NCBI GenBank assembly: GCA_009602725.1
Contig: WELB01000131.1
Span: 160,792 to 224,791 of the forward strand
Origin: Spirogloea muscicola
Taxonomy: Eukaryota > Streptophyta > Zygnematophyceae > Spirogloeales > Spirogloeaceae
Reading direction: 5' to 3'
Length of the DNA stretch: 64,000 nucleotides
The notes below the pieces were generated by a model. It saw only the letters and a program-made list of their open reading frames with translations. It was not told where the DNA came from and did not search any database. The translations under genes and the position numbers were made by a program. Shown piece after piece: positions 13,001 through 25,500 of the stretch (position 1 is its first letter; each line of letters starts with the position of its first letter).

Positions 13001-16000
13001 TAGGGGGCAGATAGGAGATGCCAAAAGTGACTGCTGCAATGTCTGACATGAGTAGGTGGAGGTCTTGGATGTGCTAGACTGATCAGTGCTTGCTCTTCTG
13101 CATGGCCAAAAGTTGTTGCTGGTTATGTCTTGTATGTGCTTCTGAGCAGGGTAGCACAGCTCACTGTTTGTTTCATGGGTGTAACAGGAAGTGGATCCCT
13201 GTGACGATCTTACTGACGATGATATCCGCACCGCTATACAAAATGCCACGGGGCCCAAGAATGTCTTGTTTGTGCCTGAGGTGAGCATCAAGTGCACATA
13301 AAGTGTGTCTATGGTCACGTATTTCGTTGTCGTTGAACTTGCTTATCATGCTATTTGTTCTTCGTTGCTTTTGGGTTGCTTTGGTTGACTTTGAAGACTT
13401 GACGACATTCATTGGCAATGACTTGTTTTGTTTGTTAGACTGCTGATGACATACTGTGTGCAGGTTCCTTTTGAGGTGCTGATAAGGAGACAAATTGCAC
13501 GATTGCATGATCCAAGTCTTCAATGTGCACGATTCATTTATGACGAACTAGTAAAGGTGAGATTTCCCACAAGCATGCATGCGTTATGTGGATACATGAA
13601 AGTTGGCTACTGTGCAAGACGTAACTGATGGAGGAGGGGAAATAGCTCCCAGTCTTCTTTAAGTCTTTGCATGACAGAAGCAACTGCAAAACCTTTGAAG
13701 CTTGCTCTGTGATCTCATCCTTTTGCTGGTCCAAGGTCACCTGCAATTTACGCTCCAGCCAACACTGGAATGCTTGATGACATCAACTCTCGAATCTGTG
13801 CACTGCTCAGATCTCACATCGATGTGAAACATACGAGTTGCAAAGATTTCCCAACTTGAGGCGGAAGGTTGAAGAGACTGTTGGCAGCTTCCTGAGGGAG
13901 GGGCTAGCTCCTGCTGAGACCATGATTGGCCACCTCGTCAACATGGAGGTTAGAGCTGGTTTTACAGAGTGCTCAAATGCTTGAGCTGCTAGGATCGGAG
14001 TTGAAGTGTCTACTTGTTTCATTCGATCTGACCTGGAAGTTTGATTTGTGATGCATACAAAAATTGCTATGGCATGGATTTGCTGCTTACAGTTCGCATG
14101 CCTTAAGCAAGATGATGAGGAGCGTAAGGGAGCTTACAGCACGCTCTGCACACATTCTTTGTCTATCTGGCAATCAGATGGGCTACATCAACACCTCCCA
14201 TCCAAGTTTCATTGGAGGTAGCAAAGCAGTCGAGGTTGCTCTTCAACAGAGCCGCCTATCTGTGAAGGTATCTGAGTTCAAGGGATGAGGCATGTCTGAG
14301 CTTACTTCTATTCTTAAATAGGCATTCCTTATTCGACTGGTGTGAATATGTCTTGCTTGTACTGTCCTTAGTGCTCCCATGCAGCATCGTGGCACCTGAG
14401 GGTACTAGGTTGTCATATGTTGGCTTTGTTTCTGTATATTGCAGAATGAAGTGACAGATTGGAAGGAGCAACCATTAGAACGGGTCCCAGAAAAGTCACC
14501 AACCAAAGCCCGAGCAATACTAGCACGCAATGGGCTTTCTGTCAATGTTGTTGCTGACTCTGTGAGCCACCCCTCCCCTAAACCCACTTATTGCAGACCG
14601 TCTGCATTTTTGGAAGCAATGTTGCCCTTGTTGCCATTCCAACTGACGGGGAAACGCATTTCTTTCAAAAGAGGACGAAGCAAGCTGCCCTCTGAAACAA
14701 GCTGAGTTAGCAATATTGTCTACTCAATATGTGCAAAATGGTTCAGATTTTTGCTAGAGACCTCCTCAAATAGCCTTGGCTGCTTGTCTGCTATTCCTGT
14801 CTTACAGGCTGCTCGCTTGTCCATTCACAATGGGCACCACTCTGAGAAGCCCACAACATCAGGTACTTGCCGTCAGCATACTCACATATTGTATGTTAGC
14901 ATGCAAATGGAACAAACTGCAAGGCTCCACAATAGAAATGTATGTGAACCTGGACCAATAGCATATACACACATTTGAGCTAGTCACAATATATGACACT
15001 ACTGCAGCATACGTATAGTTTCTATAGTTGATTGTCATTGCGTTTCATGCTTGTTTTTCCATTGCTGGCTGTGAATAAGGTGGTTGGGGGATTTCCTCAA
15101 TATTCTCATCAAGCCAGGAGCATAGAAGTCTGAGTGGAAGGACAGCGTCCCTTGCAAGCTCACTCACAGAGCCTCTGCAGGAGTTACCGCAGAGCATCCT
15201 TCTCAAGGAGGTGCGACATAGTAAATCTATGCATCAGCCTGACATCATTCAACTCCATTGTCTACTTGTCAATCTTATGTATCACTACTGACGGGAATTT
15301 TTGTGGTTGCTGCCTTGCAGCCACCAGCTGTCCTGAGGGCAAGTGACGTGCACACAGAGCAGGAGGCAACGGAAATAGCTGTCACCAAGCTCCTCCTGAA
15401 GTCCTATTATGACATTGTGCGAAAGAATGTGCAGGATCAAGTACCCAAGGCTATCATGCACTTTCTGGTAGACGATTTGTGCTCTCCATAATATACACAT
15501 TGTTGACTGAAGCATGAGGTTTGGTTCTGTGATGGTTGCAGAGAGGCTGGCTAGCTCCACAGAGAAGCAAATAATGAAGAAAGCAGCAGAGCTTTGTCAT
15601 TGCTTACGTTAGGACTATGTATTTCGCAGGTCAATCAGGTCAAACGGGAGCTACACAATATATTTATCCGTCACCTATACAGGTACTCTGATCTTAGTGA
15701 GGCACTTTAAGTGTTGCAGTTTCTCCTTCTTGTACATGTCATCATGGAGCTTTGTCTTGCAAGTGCCAAGGAATCATGATGCAAATTGGAGCAGGTTCAA
15801 GCAGGCATACAAGACTGTGTACCTTGGGTGCTGCCGACTGAGCACCCTGACCTGCACCAGGGGCTTGTATGAGTGGCTACAATGACCAGAGATTGTTGCA
15901 TGCTGTGGATTTCTGGCAGGGAATCTTTGTTAGATGATTTGTTGCAGGAGAAGGAAGAGATAGCGTTCAAGCGGAAACGGTGTAAAGAGATTCTCAAAGT

Positions 16001-16530
16001 CCTGCAACAGGCATCATGGGTAACCGCACCCCCCTTCCGTTTAATTACATATTTTGTCAAGGCGTCGATCTTCACTGCTAGTACTGAATTGCAATTGTCA
16101 TGAATTGAGCTCTGCCGTGACCCTTTTCATTCTAAGTTCATTGGTGATCATGAGGAGCGGTAAGGTGAGGCCATGCCACTTGGTTGACATCTGTGCACCG
16201 GTGACAGCAGCTCATGGGACAGACAGAGATTGACAAACAAGGAAGTAGTGCTCATCCTCGTTTAAGTGCTGTGATTGCCAGACTCTCGAAGACTTACCTC
16301 TGGATGGCGAGGTCTCCTCACGATCGTTTAGCGTGGATGCAACTGGCCTCCCTCCCCCATCTCGAGTGGCCGCAAGCGGCAGCGACTTCACACCCTCTCT
16401 CTCTTATAGTTTCTCTTCCAGCAGCCCAATCTTCAGCCAGCCCGATGCTGTCCCCGTCTCTAAAAAGATGTCAAGGCCAGTGAACAGAAACGACGCGCTC
16501 AATGGCCCGACTTCAATTGGTGCCAGCTGA
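10037..16530 (+). CDS. DRP3: Dynamin-related GTPase of the DRP3/Dnm1 type, complete, about 19 exons
   Basis: DRP3/Dnm1 dynamins assemble on mitochondria and peroxisomes and constrict them during fission. Exon 1 (10037-10447) holds the P-loop GSQSSGKSS and the G2 Thr ([10 protein letters not shown]). Exon 2 (10619-10901) has G3 in [16 protein letters not shown]. Exon 3 is only 29 nt (11169-11197, IGVITK). Exon 4 (11327-11428) starts [12 protein letters not shown], so the G4 motif TKLD is split by an intron. Middle and stalk exons follow at 11597-11665, 11967-12026, 12227-12337, 12529-12577, 12750-12859, 13188-13280, 13464-13556, 13811-13948, 14178-14267 and 14445-14561, all in phase. The GED is recognisable in [40 protein letters not shown] and [16 protein letters not shown]. 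The last exon, 16282-16530, starts [11 protein letters not shown] and ends in a Ser-rich tail. There is no PH domain, as expected for DRP3. DRP1 is a less likely alternative because of the GED end and tail. Confidence 0.93.
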
Positions 16531-16622
16531 AGCTGAGTGCGCACCTGAGTGCTCGATATACATGGTGTACTTATTGCCTGTGGGCCGAATAGAGCTCCCC
16601 GTAGGCGTAGGAAGGACACAGG

Positions 16623-16744
16623 GACTCCAACTGGATATTGGACTCCGCCTTCTCCAGCAAAGACTCTTCCAGTAGAGGGCGCTGACTCCAACTGGATATT
16701 AGACTCCGCCTTCTCCAGCAAAGACTCTTCCAGTGGAGGGCGCT
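16623..16744. repeat. Direct duplication, two 61-bp units
   Basis: Two adjacent copies begin gactccaactggatatt and end in tccagtagagggcgct and tccagtggagggcgct. They differ at only a few positions, so the duplication is recent. Both end with the ctccagtagagggcgct core that belongs to the recurring repeat unit of the following region. Confidence 0.9.
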
Positions 16745-16861
16745 GGCTGTGACTGGCCAGCCCAGGAAAGGAATGAACAATGGGAGAAGGTGCCAGAAAG
16801 CGCTAAGGCACGCAGCAACTCTTTTAGTGGGTGCTCAATATCCCCTGTTGCGCCTAAATTG

Positions 16862-17260
16862 CAGCGCTCGCAAGCTCTGGCTCTCCATCAGCGTGCAGGG
16901 CGCGCTCTAAGTCAGGCCACCGGCTTCCGGGCGGCGCTCCGGCTCCCCAAGTTAGCTTGTCGGATTTGCATGTGCTCACCCGTGGGTACTAGAAATGTCA
17001 CCCTGTTGACTTCGGCACCTTAGCGTAGAAAGTGCTCGCCGATAGAGAAGAGGGGCTGGCAAAGCCAGCCCAAAAAGAATGGACAATGTCCGAAGCCAAA
17101 GAAAAAGGTGCCGAAAAAGGACTACTCTACAAAACATGAGACGATGCAGATAGGGCTCCGTTTGATAGCCTTGTTTATCCTGCACTAGAGTCTGCCTGAA
17201 ATAAGTACTGGCTTGAATTGGCCTCCCTCTGATTTCATGCGCTCCGCGCGCCTTCGCCCC
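16862..17260 (+). mobile_element. LINE 3' end, truncated copy (same family as the 57.7-61.5 kb element)
   Basis: Positions 16862-17020 match the 3' end of the long LINE at 61200-61345: cgctcgcaagc, cgtgcagggcgcgctctaag, ccccaagttagcttgtc, and the end of the ORF with the signature Leu-Thr-Arg-Gly. The matching 3' untranslated part continues to about 17260 (cttgaattggcctccct, ttcatgcgctccgcgcgcc). Nothing of the RT is present, as expected of a 5'-truncated insertion. A reverse-oriented copy of the 40-60 bp unit sits inside at 17055-17095. Confidence 0.8.
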
Positions 17261-17599
17261 CTGTTGAGCAGCCGCAAGTCAGAAAGAGAAACCAGTTCTC
17301 GGGTCTTTTCTCCTGTCTCGTGAGGCACGGCTGCAGCGCAATGGCGACTCGGGGAGCGGCAGCGGGGCTGGTGCGTGCACTGCCAGGCACGCTGGGTAGT
17401 CGGGGCCAAGAGTGTCAGATCTTCAAGGTACCACCGCAGCCGCCCGAGGCCGGGGCGCCGCGCCGAGGCCGCGGGCTGACGCCAGCGCCGGGCGAGCTGG
17501 CCGTACGGCTAGGTGCCGGCGGGGTGGGTGGGCAGGCCCACCAGCCCAGGCTTTTCGGACCTGGTTCGGTGAAAGCCAGGAGTGAACCTGTGTTCACTC

Positions 17600-17900
17600 C
17601 TCTGGCTTTTTCGGGCTGGCATTCCTTTTCCTTTCTTTCCACAGCCATCGCCCTCTGCTGAACGAGTCCTTCCAGCGTGTGGGCTTGCATTAGGCCAGGC
17701 TAATGGCTTCCGTGGTGGTGGTCTGGCTCCTCCTCAGCTTAGCTTGTCAGATATGTATGTGCTCACTCGCGGATATTAGTGTCCCCCTTAGCCAGCTCAT
17801 TACCCCATTACCAGGACATTTGTAAGGCTAGACTTGGCCTCCCTTTCAATTTCATGCGCACCGCGCGCCTTCTCTTTCTCTCTCTCCCTTCTCACAGCCA
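17600..17900 (+). mobile_element. Second LINE 3' end copy with the short unit in front
   Basis: A copy of the short unit (cgggctggcattcc, cacagccatcgccctct) is followed by LINE 3' sequence (gcttagcttgtcagatatg, gtgctcactcgcgg). The encoded end is LSDMYVLTRGY, compared with LSDLFLLSRGY in the long copy. The UTR module cttggcctccctttcaattt and catgcgcaccgcgcgcctt follows to 17900. It is a non-autonomous remnant. Confidence 0.75.
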
Positions 17901-17984
17901 TCGCCCTCATTTGGAGGACTATTTCTTCTTGTACGTTCCTTTGAGTTGGCCTCTCACAGAGCTTGCAGCGCTTCTCGGCCACTT

Positions 17985-19195
17985 CGGACCTTGTCAGTTC
18001 GTCTCGGGCTGGCTTTTCACAGCCCTCGCCCCCTTGGATACACTTACTTTTTACAGCTATTGCCTTACATTTGAAGAGCTGTTTCCTCTTCTGATGTGGT
18101 GCCAATAGACGCTTTCAATCACGCCACCTCCACTGTATCTGCCTCCAAGGCAGGGCATGCAGTGGCCAGTGCGGCTCGAGGCAAGGAGGCAATGTACGCT
18201 GACAATCCGTCGGAGAACGAGGTTCCCCGACGTCATCGACGTCCACGGGGCGTTCGGCGCTCCGTGGTCGAGCTCCTGCACCGGCTAGTGCGCAGCGCGG
18301 TGTCCTGACATTCTCAAAGGGAGCAGGCCGATACCAATACGGCAGGCTCTCTCGCCCAGGTGTGTCGCATGCGCCTGTCAGTATCGCTACAGCCGTCAAT
18401 GGCACACGCGCTGCATCTGCGTGGTGGTCGTGCTTTGGCTGCAGCCTCTGGCTATAGACAGGGACCAGCTTCCCGGAGACTACTTTCTCTGACCTGCGGC
18501 TGCTCAACAGGTGCGGCTGCTCAACAGCACCCAGTGGCCAAATGAGATGCTGTGTGCTTTAGCGCTTCTGTGGCCGCTTCGAATTCTGTTCATTCTATTT
18601 TCTGGGCTGCCCAAATCCCAACCATCGCCCTCTACTGGAAGAGTCTCTATCTCTTTACCAGAAGCAGAGCCCAGCTCCGCCCTCTGGTTATTCAGATCTG
18701 CACTTGCTGACCAGAGATTGTTGAGCACCCACTCGCAGGAGTCATGGAGAGTAGTTTCGTGCTTTTTGCGAGAGATACTAATCTCCAAGACGTCAGAAAG
18801 AGGCGCTCAACAACCTCGAGTCAGCAAGTGCAAATTAGAATAATAACTAGAGGGCGGAAAAGCGTCGCCTGACGGAACCCGGAGGCAGCAGCCAAGGCGC
18901 GACCTGCACACAAGTGGACGGCAAATGCGAAAGACCGCTGCAGGAGTACTGCAAGGCGCATCCAGCGAAGTTAAGCAAGCGACCCGTCGGCATTGAAGCC
19001 GGGCAGCTCGCTCTGCTGTTCTTGTTCCTGTTCTTTTTCTTTCTTCATTGTTGCGGACCTTGTACATTCCTTTGGGCTGGCCTCTCGCGGCAATTGCCTT
19101 GGAGATTAGTATCTTGCTTTCTGTGCCATCCGGCCCTTTCAGACCTTGTCCATTTCTTTGGGCTGGCCTCTCACAGCCGCTGGCTGTCAATCTAG
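17985..19195. repeat. Mosaic of dispersed short units between DRP3 and SPIKE1
   Basis: Units of the form ccttgtccattcttttgggc, tggcctctcacagcc, atcgccctctactggaagag occur at about 17987-18032, 18595-18645, 19055-19110 and 19137-19190. A second module, ctctgacctgcggctgctca followed by acag, occurs at 18488-18512, and in reverse at 17266-17300. Decayed LINE 3' ends lie near 18690-18720 (+) and 18820-18850 (-). I see no host gene here. Confidence 0.7.
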
Positions 19196-19451
19196 ACGCG
19201 CTGTTTCTTGCAGCGCTCACGGGAAGAGCTGCTCCGGGGGGTTGGGGGGATGGTCGGGCGGCCGACGTCGCGGCAACGCGCCCCCCGTGGCCCAGCCTGG
19301 CGGGGGCCGCCCGACAGCTGGGGGGCGCCCCGCCAAGGCGGCGACAGCGACGGGAGCCGGGACGCGACGACGCGGACGGCGGGGCGCGGGCGGGCCGTCG
19401 GACGGAACGGGAGCCGGGCCGGCCCCCAACCCCCCCCTGTCCGGCCCCGCG

Positions 19452-19452
19452 N
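19452..19452. other. Ambiguous base (N)
   Basis: A single N lies in an extremely GC-rich stretch 66 bp upstream of the SPIKE1 start codon. It may be an unresolved base or a compressed gap, so the true promoter sequence is uncertain here. Confidence 0.9.
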
Positions 19453-19517
19453 GGCTCGCGCGCTGCGGCCGCCGCATAGCCGGGGCGCGGCTAATTTAGC
19501 GGTGGCGCACAGCGGCC

Positions 19518-22500
19518 ATGAGCCTGCTGCGCCTGCAGCGCCTCCCCCGGCCCGGCGCCGCCGCGGGTTGCGCCGCCGACGTCGACCCCCTGGTGCGCCC
19601 CGCGCTTCTCCCTCTCTCACATCAGCTTGCTCGCGGCCGCCATGGCTGCGGGAGGCCCTGCCGGCGGCTCGAGAAGCTCCGGGCCGAGGACAGCAAGCAG
19701 GGCCGCGAGCGTGACTGGAAAGGTAGCGCGAGCGTGCATTGCGGCGCGCTGTCTTCCCTTGCGCTCCTGCTCACCGCCGTCCTTCTGTGACGCTGCCTCT
19801 GCCACTCCTTCTTGGCAAGGCTGCGACGCAGTCGGGGCCCGCTCGGTGCGTAGCTGCGCAAGCGAGCCCGGGCGTCGTCGTGCCCCCTGGCCGTGAGCCT
19901 CCTCACCGTCTGAGGCTCCCGCTTGCTGCTGCTGTGGTCTGTGCCGCCGCAGCTCCATGGCAACCTGGAGGCTTGGCCACACCTGCTGGAGCTCGTCCAG
20001 TGTTACAAGGGGGACCTCATCCATGTGGACAACAAGTATGGCCACTACGAGAGCGTCCCGGCGCCACCGCTCGAGCCGCAGGTGTTTGAGAGCCAGGGCC
20101 CTGAGCATGGTGAGTTGCAGCAGACGACTCGGAGGAGCCTGCTGCTCCTGCATTGGTTGTGCAAGCCAGGCCTGAGGAAGAGTAGTTGGTGAGCTTTGAC
20201 AGCAGAGGGCTCGTCGGCAAAGGGCAGGGGCTTCAAGAAGCGACTGACCAACGTGCCATTCCCAAGTGCAAGTACCGGGCTCGTGCCCAGCAGTTCTGTG
20301 ACGAGGAATTAAGCACCGTAGCACGTTAGCCTGGCAGCTGAGGTACGATTAAGCCTGCTTGGATTGATGCAGACTGCTCACCACCAGCCATTCCTGCTCT
20401 GGCTGTGGCAGAGAGCCACCTCCCACCTCGGGCACCGCACTCGCCCGCTACCAGCCAGACCTTCTCCCCCCAGACACCGGGGTCGCTGCCGCCATTGCCG
20501 AAAATCATCATCCAGCCTGATACCAATGGCCATGCCCACTTTTTGGCTTTGGCTATTGAGCCAAAGACGCCCGAGGACATCACGTTGGACAGGGAGAAAG
20601 ACCGTGGCCACCAAGAGGTAAGGATATCCTAACAGGAATTTCAAATCAGAGGTTTCTTGGGGCCTGGCACAAGCTTCGTAGTAGACTCGATAGTGCAGCC
20701 ATCTGCAACATGCAGTGTGTTCTAGATCATAAAATGATGTGTGCAATGATTGTAATATAAGCTGGAATGTACTCCAACCCATTGGCGAAGTTCGTGAAGT
20801 ATGCAAAGATTGCTAGAGACTGTCAGTGGGCAACATAACAATGCTCTGAACCACTGCTTGAGAACCTGCCAGACTATTGAGCATTTCGTTTCGTTTCCTG
20901 TGCAGCACCTTGGTTATTCCCCAGTGATCACCTACGATCCTATCTTCAGCTGGGAGCACGAGCGTTCCGTGTTCCAGGGCAACAGAGCTCCTGGGCCGCC
21001 AAATGTGACCACTCCTTGGTAAGTGGCAGCTGACAGCAGCCCATCACAATTTTCATAAGTGCTGGCGTATCTTATTATGCAGACATTTGTCAGCAAGCTG
21101 GTGCAGTAATGCATTGACTCAGCTTAAAAGCCCGGCATAACTCATATCAAAGAGATTGTTGTCCTGGTAAATGTTGCTGAGCTTGTACTTCCAGCTGCAC
21201 TACTTGTTCAGCTTTGGCTTGTAGTCATCGGGTATTGTTATCAGTTGTGGAGTCATGCAAGGGCGCCCAGCCGATAATGATCATGTTCTTCTCACTTTGG
21301 CAGCGGTATGAAGTTCTCGGTCAGAGTGTTGTCTCTCACCATCCAAGCTGGCTTGGTGGAGCCCATATATGGAACCATCTGCCTGTACCACAACAATCGG
21401 AAGGAGAAGCTATCTGAAGATTTCTACTTCCAATTCCTGCCTCCTGACTGGCCAGGGGTACACTTTGCCACTCATGCGCCTACCCTTTACGGGTTTGCTA
21501 GCAATTTGAGTGTTTCCATGTTTCGCTGAGATAGTGGTGAGCTTTCAAGCATGTCTCATGCACCTGACCCAATGACGGTAGCTGCGAGAGCAGCTGTGCT
21601 GAAGCAGTCGCAACCCGTGTAAGCCTCACTTGATTATTTGAGGCACCTCATCTCAGGAAAGTACATCTCCAGAGAAGAGAGCTATCTTCTCTCTGGATGC
21701 TCCGTCTGCTTCGGTCTTCCTCCTGGTGCAGATGGAGAAACCGGCAACAGAAGAGAGCCCCACAGGTGTCAGGTCGAATGTCTACGCTCGTGAGACTCCG
21801 GTAGGCCACACTCTTGGACTACGTGCATGGCGTTGTCAAGCTCGTGACAGAGGCGGCAAGCTGGCACGTACAACACCACAAAAAATGCAAAGGGTCGTTA
21901 AAAAACGCAGATGCAGCATATGTACAGACATTCCTTTCTGGGTTGTATGAGAGCTTGCATGTGCAGGCAGTGACTGCCTGCTCTTGCTGTTCCCTGTCGC
22001 AGCCGATGCTGAATGAGAAAGAGAAGAAGCAATTGCAGAAGTGGGCACAGGTGATGCCTTTCCGGGAGTCATTTGCTTGGACCACAATTCCGCTCTTCGA
22101 TGCCAACGTGACTGGAGGTGTTGGTGGCTTTGGTTCCATCACTCCGCCTTCTGCTTCGAGCGTGGCTTCAAGCACGTCCAGCTCTGGCATGTCTACCCCA
22201 GTTAGTACAGAAGGAGGAAGCACAACACCCGGGGGGGGGCCTGACAATCCTCCCCTGGTTGTTGAGCAAGGAGGCCCTCCCGTGCTGGTCGACATCCCAG
22301 TCTTCAATCGTATCAAGGATTGCTACACAGAGGACCAGCTACAGGTCCAAGGCACCCATAAACTGGTGCAGGCTTGGTTTTGTTAGCTGGCTTCAGTAAT
22401 GGGTCAAGCTTTTGGTCAGGCTGTGACTTCAAGAAGTGCTCAATGTGGTTCTTACTGGTCCTGACTACTTCACATGGGGTCTATGCCTTGCAGGATCCAA

Positions 22501-25500
22501 AGCGGAAGGCTCACAAGCCAGTGCGAGCAACCATGCGTTTTGAGATAGAGAGATTGCCCCAGGACCTGAGCTCATATCAGCTACCAGCTGGTGTTGTCAG
22601 GATGAAGAGACCAGCAGCGCTGGACAGGTCCATGTCATTGGACTCCAATGCCTCCTCCGCAATCTCAATCGAGATTCCACAGGGAAATGGTCATCACCCA
22701 CTCACCTTTCCGTCATTGAGTACAGATGGGGTGTTGTTGTGGGAGAAGATGGACATCAAGGGGGTAAGTGCCTGCCATTTGGCTGCTCACTGAAATCATG
22801 ACATATCAGATACCAGCATTGCTTCTCTTGTGGAGTCATGTATGCCACAGTATGGGCTTTATGTCAATCTCATCATACGCACATGTGGCCTGATTGCAGT
22901 TTCGTGCCCTGGACTTCCGTTCCATCAGTAGGAGCGAGCCCCTGAGCCAGGTGCTGCATTGCCTGTACGTGTACCCTCAATCAATTGCGGTTACCAGAAA
23001 GCGTAACCTTTTTATTCGCGTTGAGCTCCGCAACGATGACTCAGACTTCAACAAACCTGCTCTTGAGGTAAGACTGGTGTGCATGCAAGGAAGCCCAGCC
23101 ATTGCAGTGCTTGTGTCATAGTCAGTGTCTGCATACATACGGTCTGCCCTCGGCCTAGCATTGAGACTTCGTCATAAAATTCCACTCCTGAAGTACATTG
23201 CACGCTACTGTGAATGGTTCATGTACTTTGCAAGGCACTGACAAGCTTGGCACTATCATGCAGGCTATCTTCCCTCGTGGAGATGAGGGCCCTATGCTAA
23301 GAAGTGCATATAGCCAAGTTGCCTCGTCAATGAAAGTTTGTCTATTTCATGATGAATTTAAGATAAGGCTTCCGGCAATAATTACTACACAGCATCACCT
23401 ATTATTCACGTTCTTCCACGTGGACCTCCTCCTTAAGACGGAGCCTCCAAAACCTGTGAGCATGAGTTTGCTGCCACGATTGGTCATGGTCAATTCCTGA
23501 GGGGACTCTGCTGGGGTTTGTTCTTGCTTTGGTGGCCAGTCGCTTCCTGACTACCAGCCATATATTGGACTGGGGTTTGCTGTTCGTTGACAGTGAAGTA
23601 GAATTTACAGGCTCCTCCTTGTTCTCCTTTGACTGCTGTCCGTGCAGGTTGTGGTTGGCTACTCTGTGGTACCTTTAGCTATGGGAGCACAGTACGTCCA
23701 AATGCATGCTCAGTTGTCAAATGGCTAGTCAAGACATCTGACTTCTGAGCTACCAGTAACTGTTGGCTGCCTGGCGCTGTTGTTGCATCACCCTTACATC
23801 AAGCTACATGATAACTTTCTTAATTTGGCAAAGACAAGGGGGATGCTTTGTTTCGTCACATGTACAGGATTGAACTGAATGTGGAAGCTTAGCAAGCTCT
23901 CGTGTGTCTTGCCAGGGTGCTTAAATCAGATGGCAGTTTGCCCATCATTAAGGAGCTGATGCCTAACTACCTCTTAGAGTCCACGAAGGTATCTGTGTTT
24001 ATCACCGGGTTGCAAAGTAATTGTTCAGCAAGGAGCTGCTAGTTTTATCGTACTGCGTACATCGCAATTGCAATGCCCAATTATGTGCATGTTCAGAAAA
24101 TTTACTTGGGCTGTCTGACACGTGGTGATATGTCCTCCATGGTCTTGTTGAGCAGCAAAGCCTTTCCTACTGGGAAGAGGGAAAGCCCCAATTCAGATTG
24201 AGATTGCGCCTCTGCTCCTCCGTCTATCCAATCAACAGCAAGGCTCGGGAGTTCTTCAATGAATATGACAAGCACATACTGAAAACCAGCTCGTCTGTTG
24301 GCTCGGATTTACTGGACTCTATCAACTCTTTGAAGAACATTGACACAAATTCCATCCTCCAGTATCTCCAGCCTATCCTGAACATGCTTCTGCGCATGAT
24401 TGGTGATGGTGGTGAGACACTTCAGGTAACTAAGTCAATCACAAGGGTGACTGACATCAACAGGAAAAGGTCATAATTACTCGTGCAAATTTGAGATGCA
24501 TTATGCTCGAGGTGTGACTAAGTCAGGTGGATCTGTTCTCATGTATGCCTGCTCTTGTTGGCTTGCTCTTGATATTCTAGGTGGCTGCGTTTCGAGCCGT
24601 TGTGAACGTGCTAAGCAGGTGCTTTGCCGGACACAGGGGACAACCATGTCTTCCGATTGCTTAAGGATACTGGCTATCTGCAATAGTTCTATTGCTGCAA
24701 GTGAGATTTACTTGATGAGCAGAGAAGCTGAAGTGTGTCAGGCTCTCCACTTACTGTGTGACTTCCTTCGTGCAGAGTCCAGCATGAGTCTGGAGATAGT
24801 ACAGACCGCAGCAAGTACCTAGTGCACTATGTTGATTACGCTTATGACGATTGTGAGACACGCGCACAGCCTGTGTACCCTGGGCTTTGCTCTGTGTGGC
24901 GCTCCTTGGCTCGTTCGAAGGTTGGTAGCTTCCATCTTATCTGCTCGTTTTCACATTTACATATAGGCGTTCTCTAGAGTTCTTTAGAATTCTCTAGAGC
25001 TACGGATGGCTGTTGTCGTTCTCAGGGAGACAGCCCAGTAGTGGCATGAATAGATTGCCATCACAGGTCGTGCCTGCACAACAGTGTAGGTCCTCCAATC
25101 AAAGCAAAAATGTAGGGCGTATGACCGCTGTCTGCTCTGTTTCAGGCTAAAGGCTACAGGGTGGGCCCCGTGTATGAGGATGTCCTGAGCATGGCCTGGG
25201 TCTTCTTGGAGCTTCTTGTCAAGTCTATGGCCGTGGAACTTGCTCACTCGGTCAACGACACTGAGTCGGGTTCGTGAGAGTTTGAATTTCAAGGCCTTTG
25301 GTTGCAGTATATAGATTCCTTCTTTTGGAGATCAAGCTCTAGTGCGTGGCGTGTCAATGTAGACTTCACCTACAAATATCGCTAAGCTGGAACCTGTGCT
25401 GCAAATTGTAGCTACTTGCATGTCTTGATGCTACTTTTGCCACTCTCCTTGCAGGGGAGGTAAAACCGCCGCTGCAGCTCAAGGACGATGTGTTCCGGTG

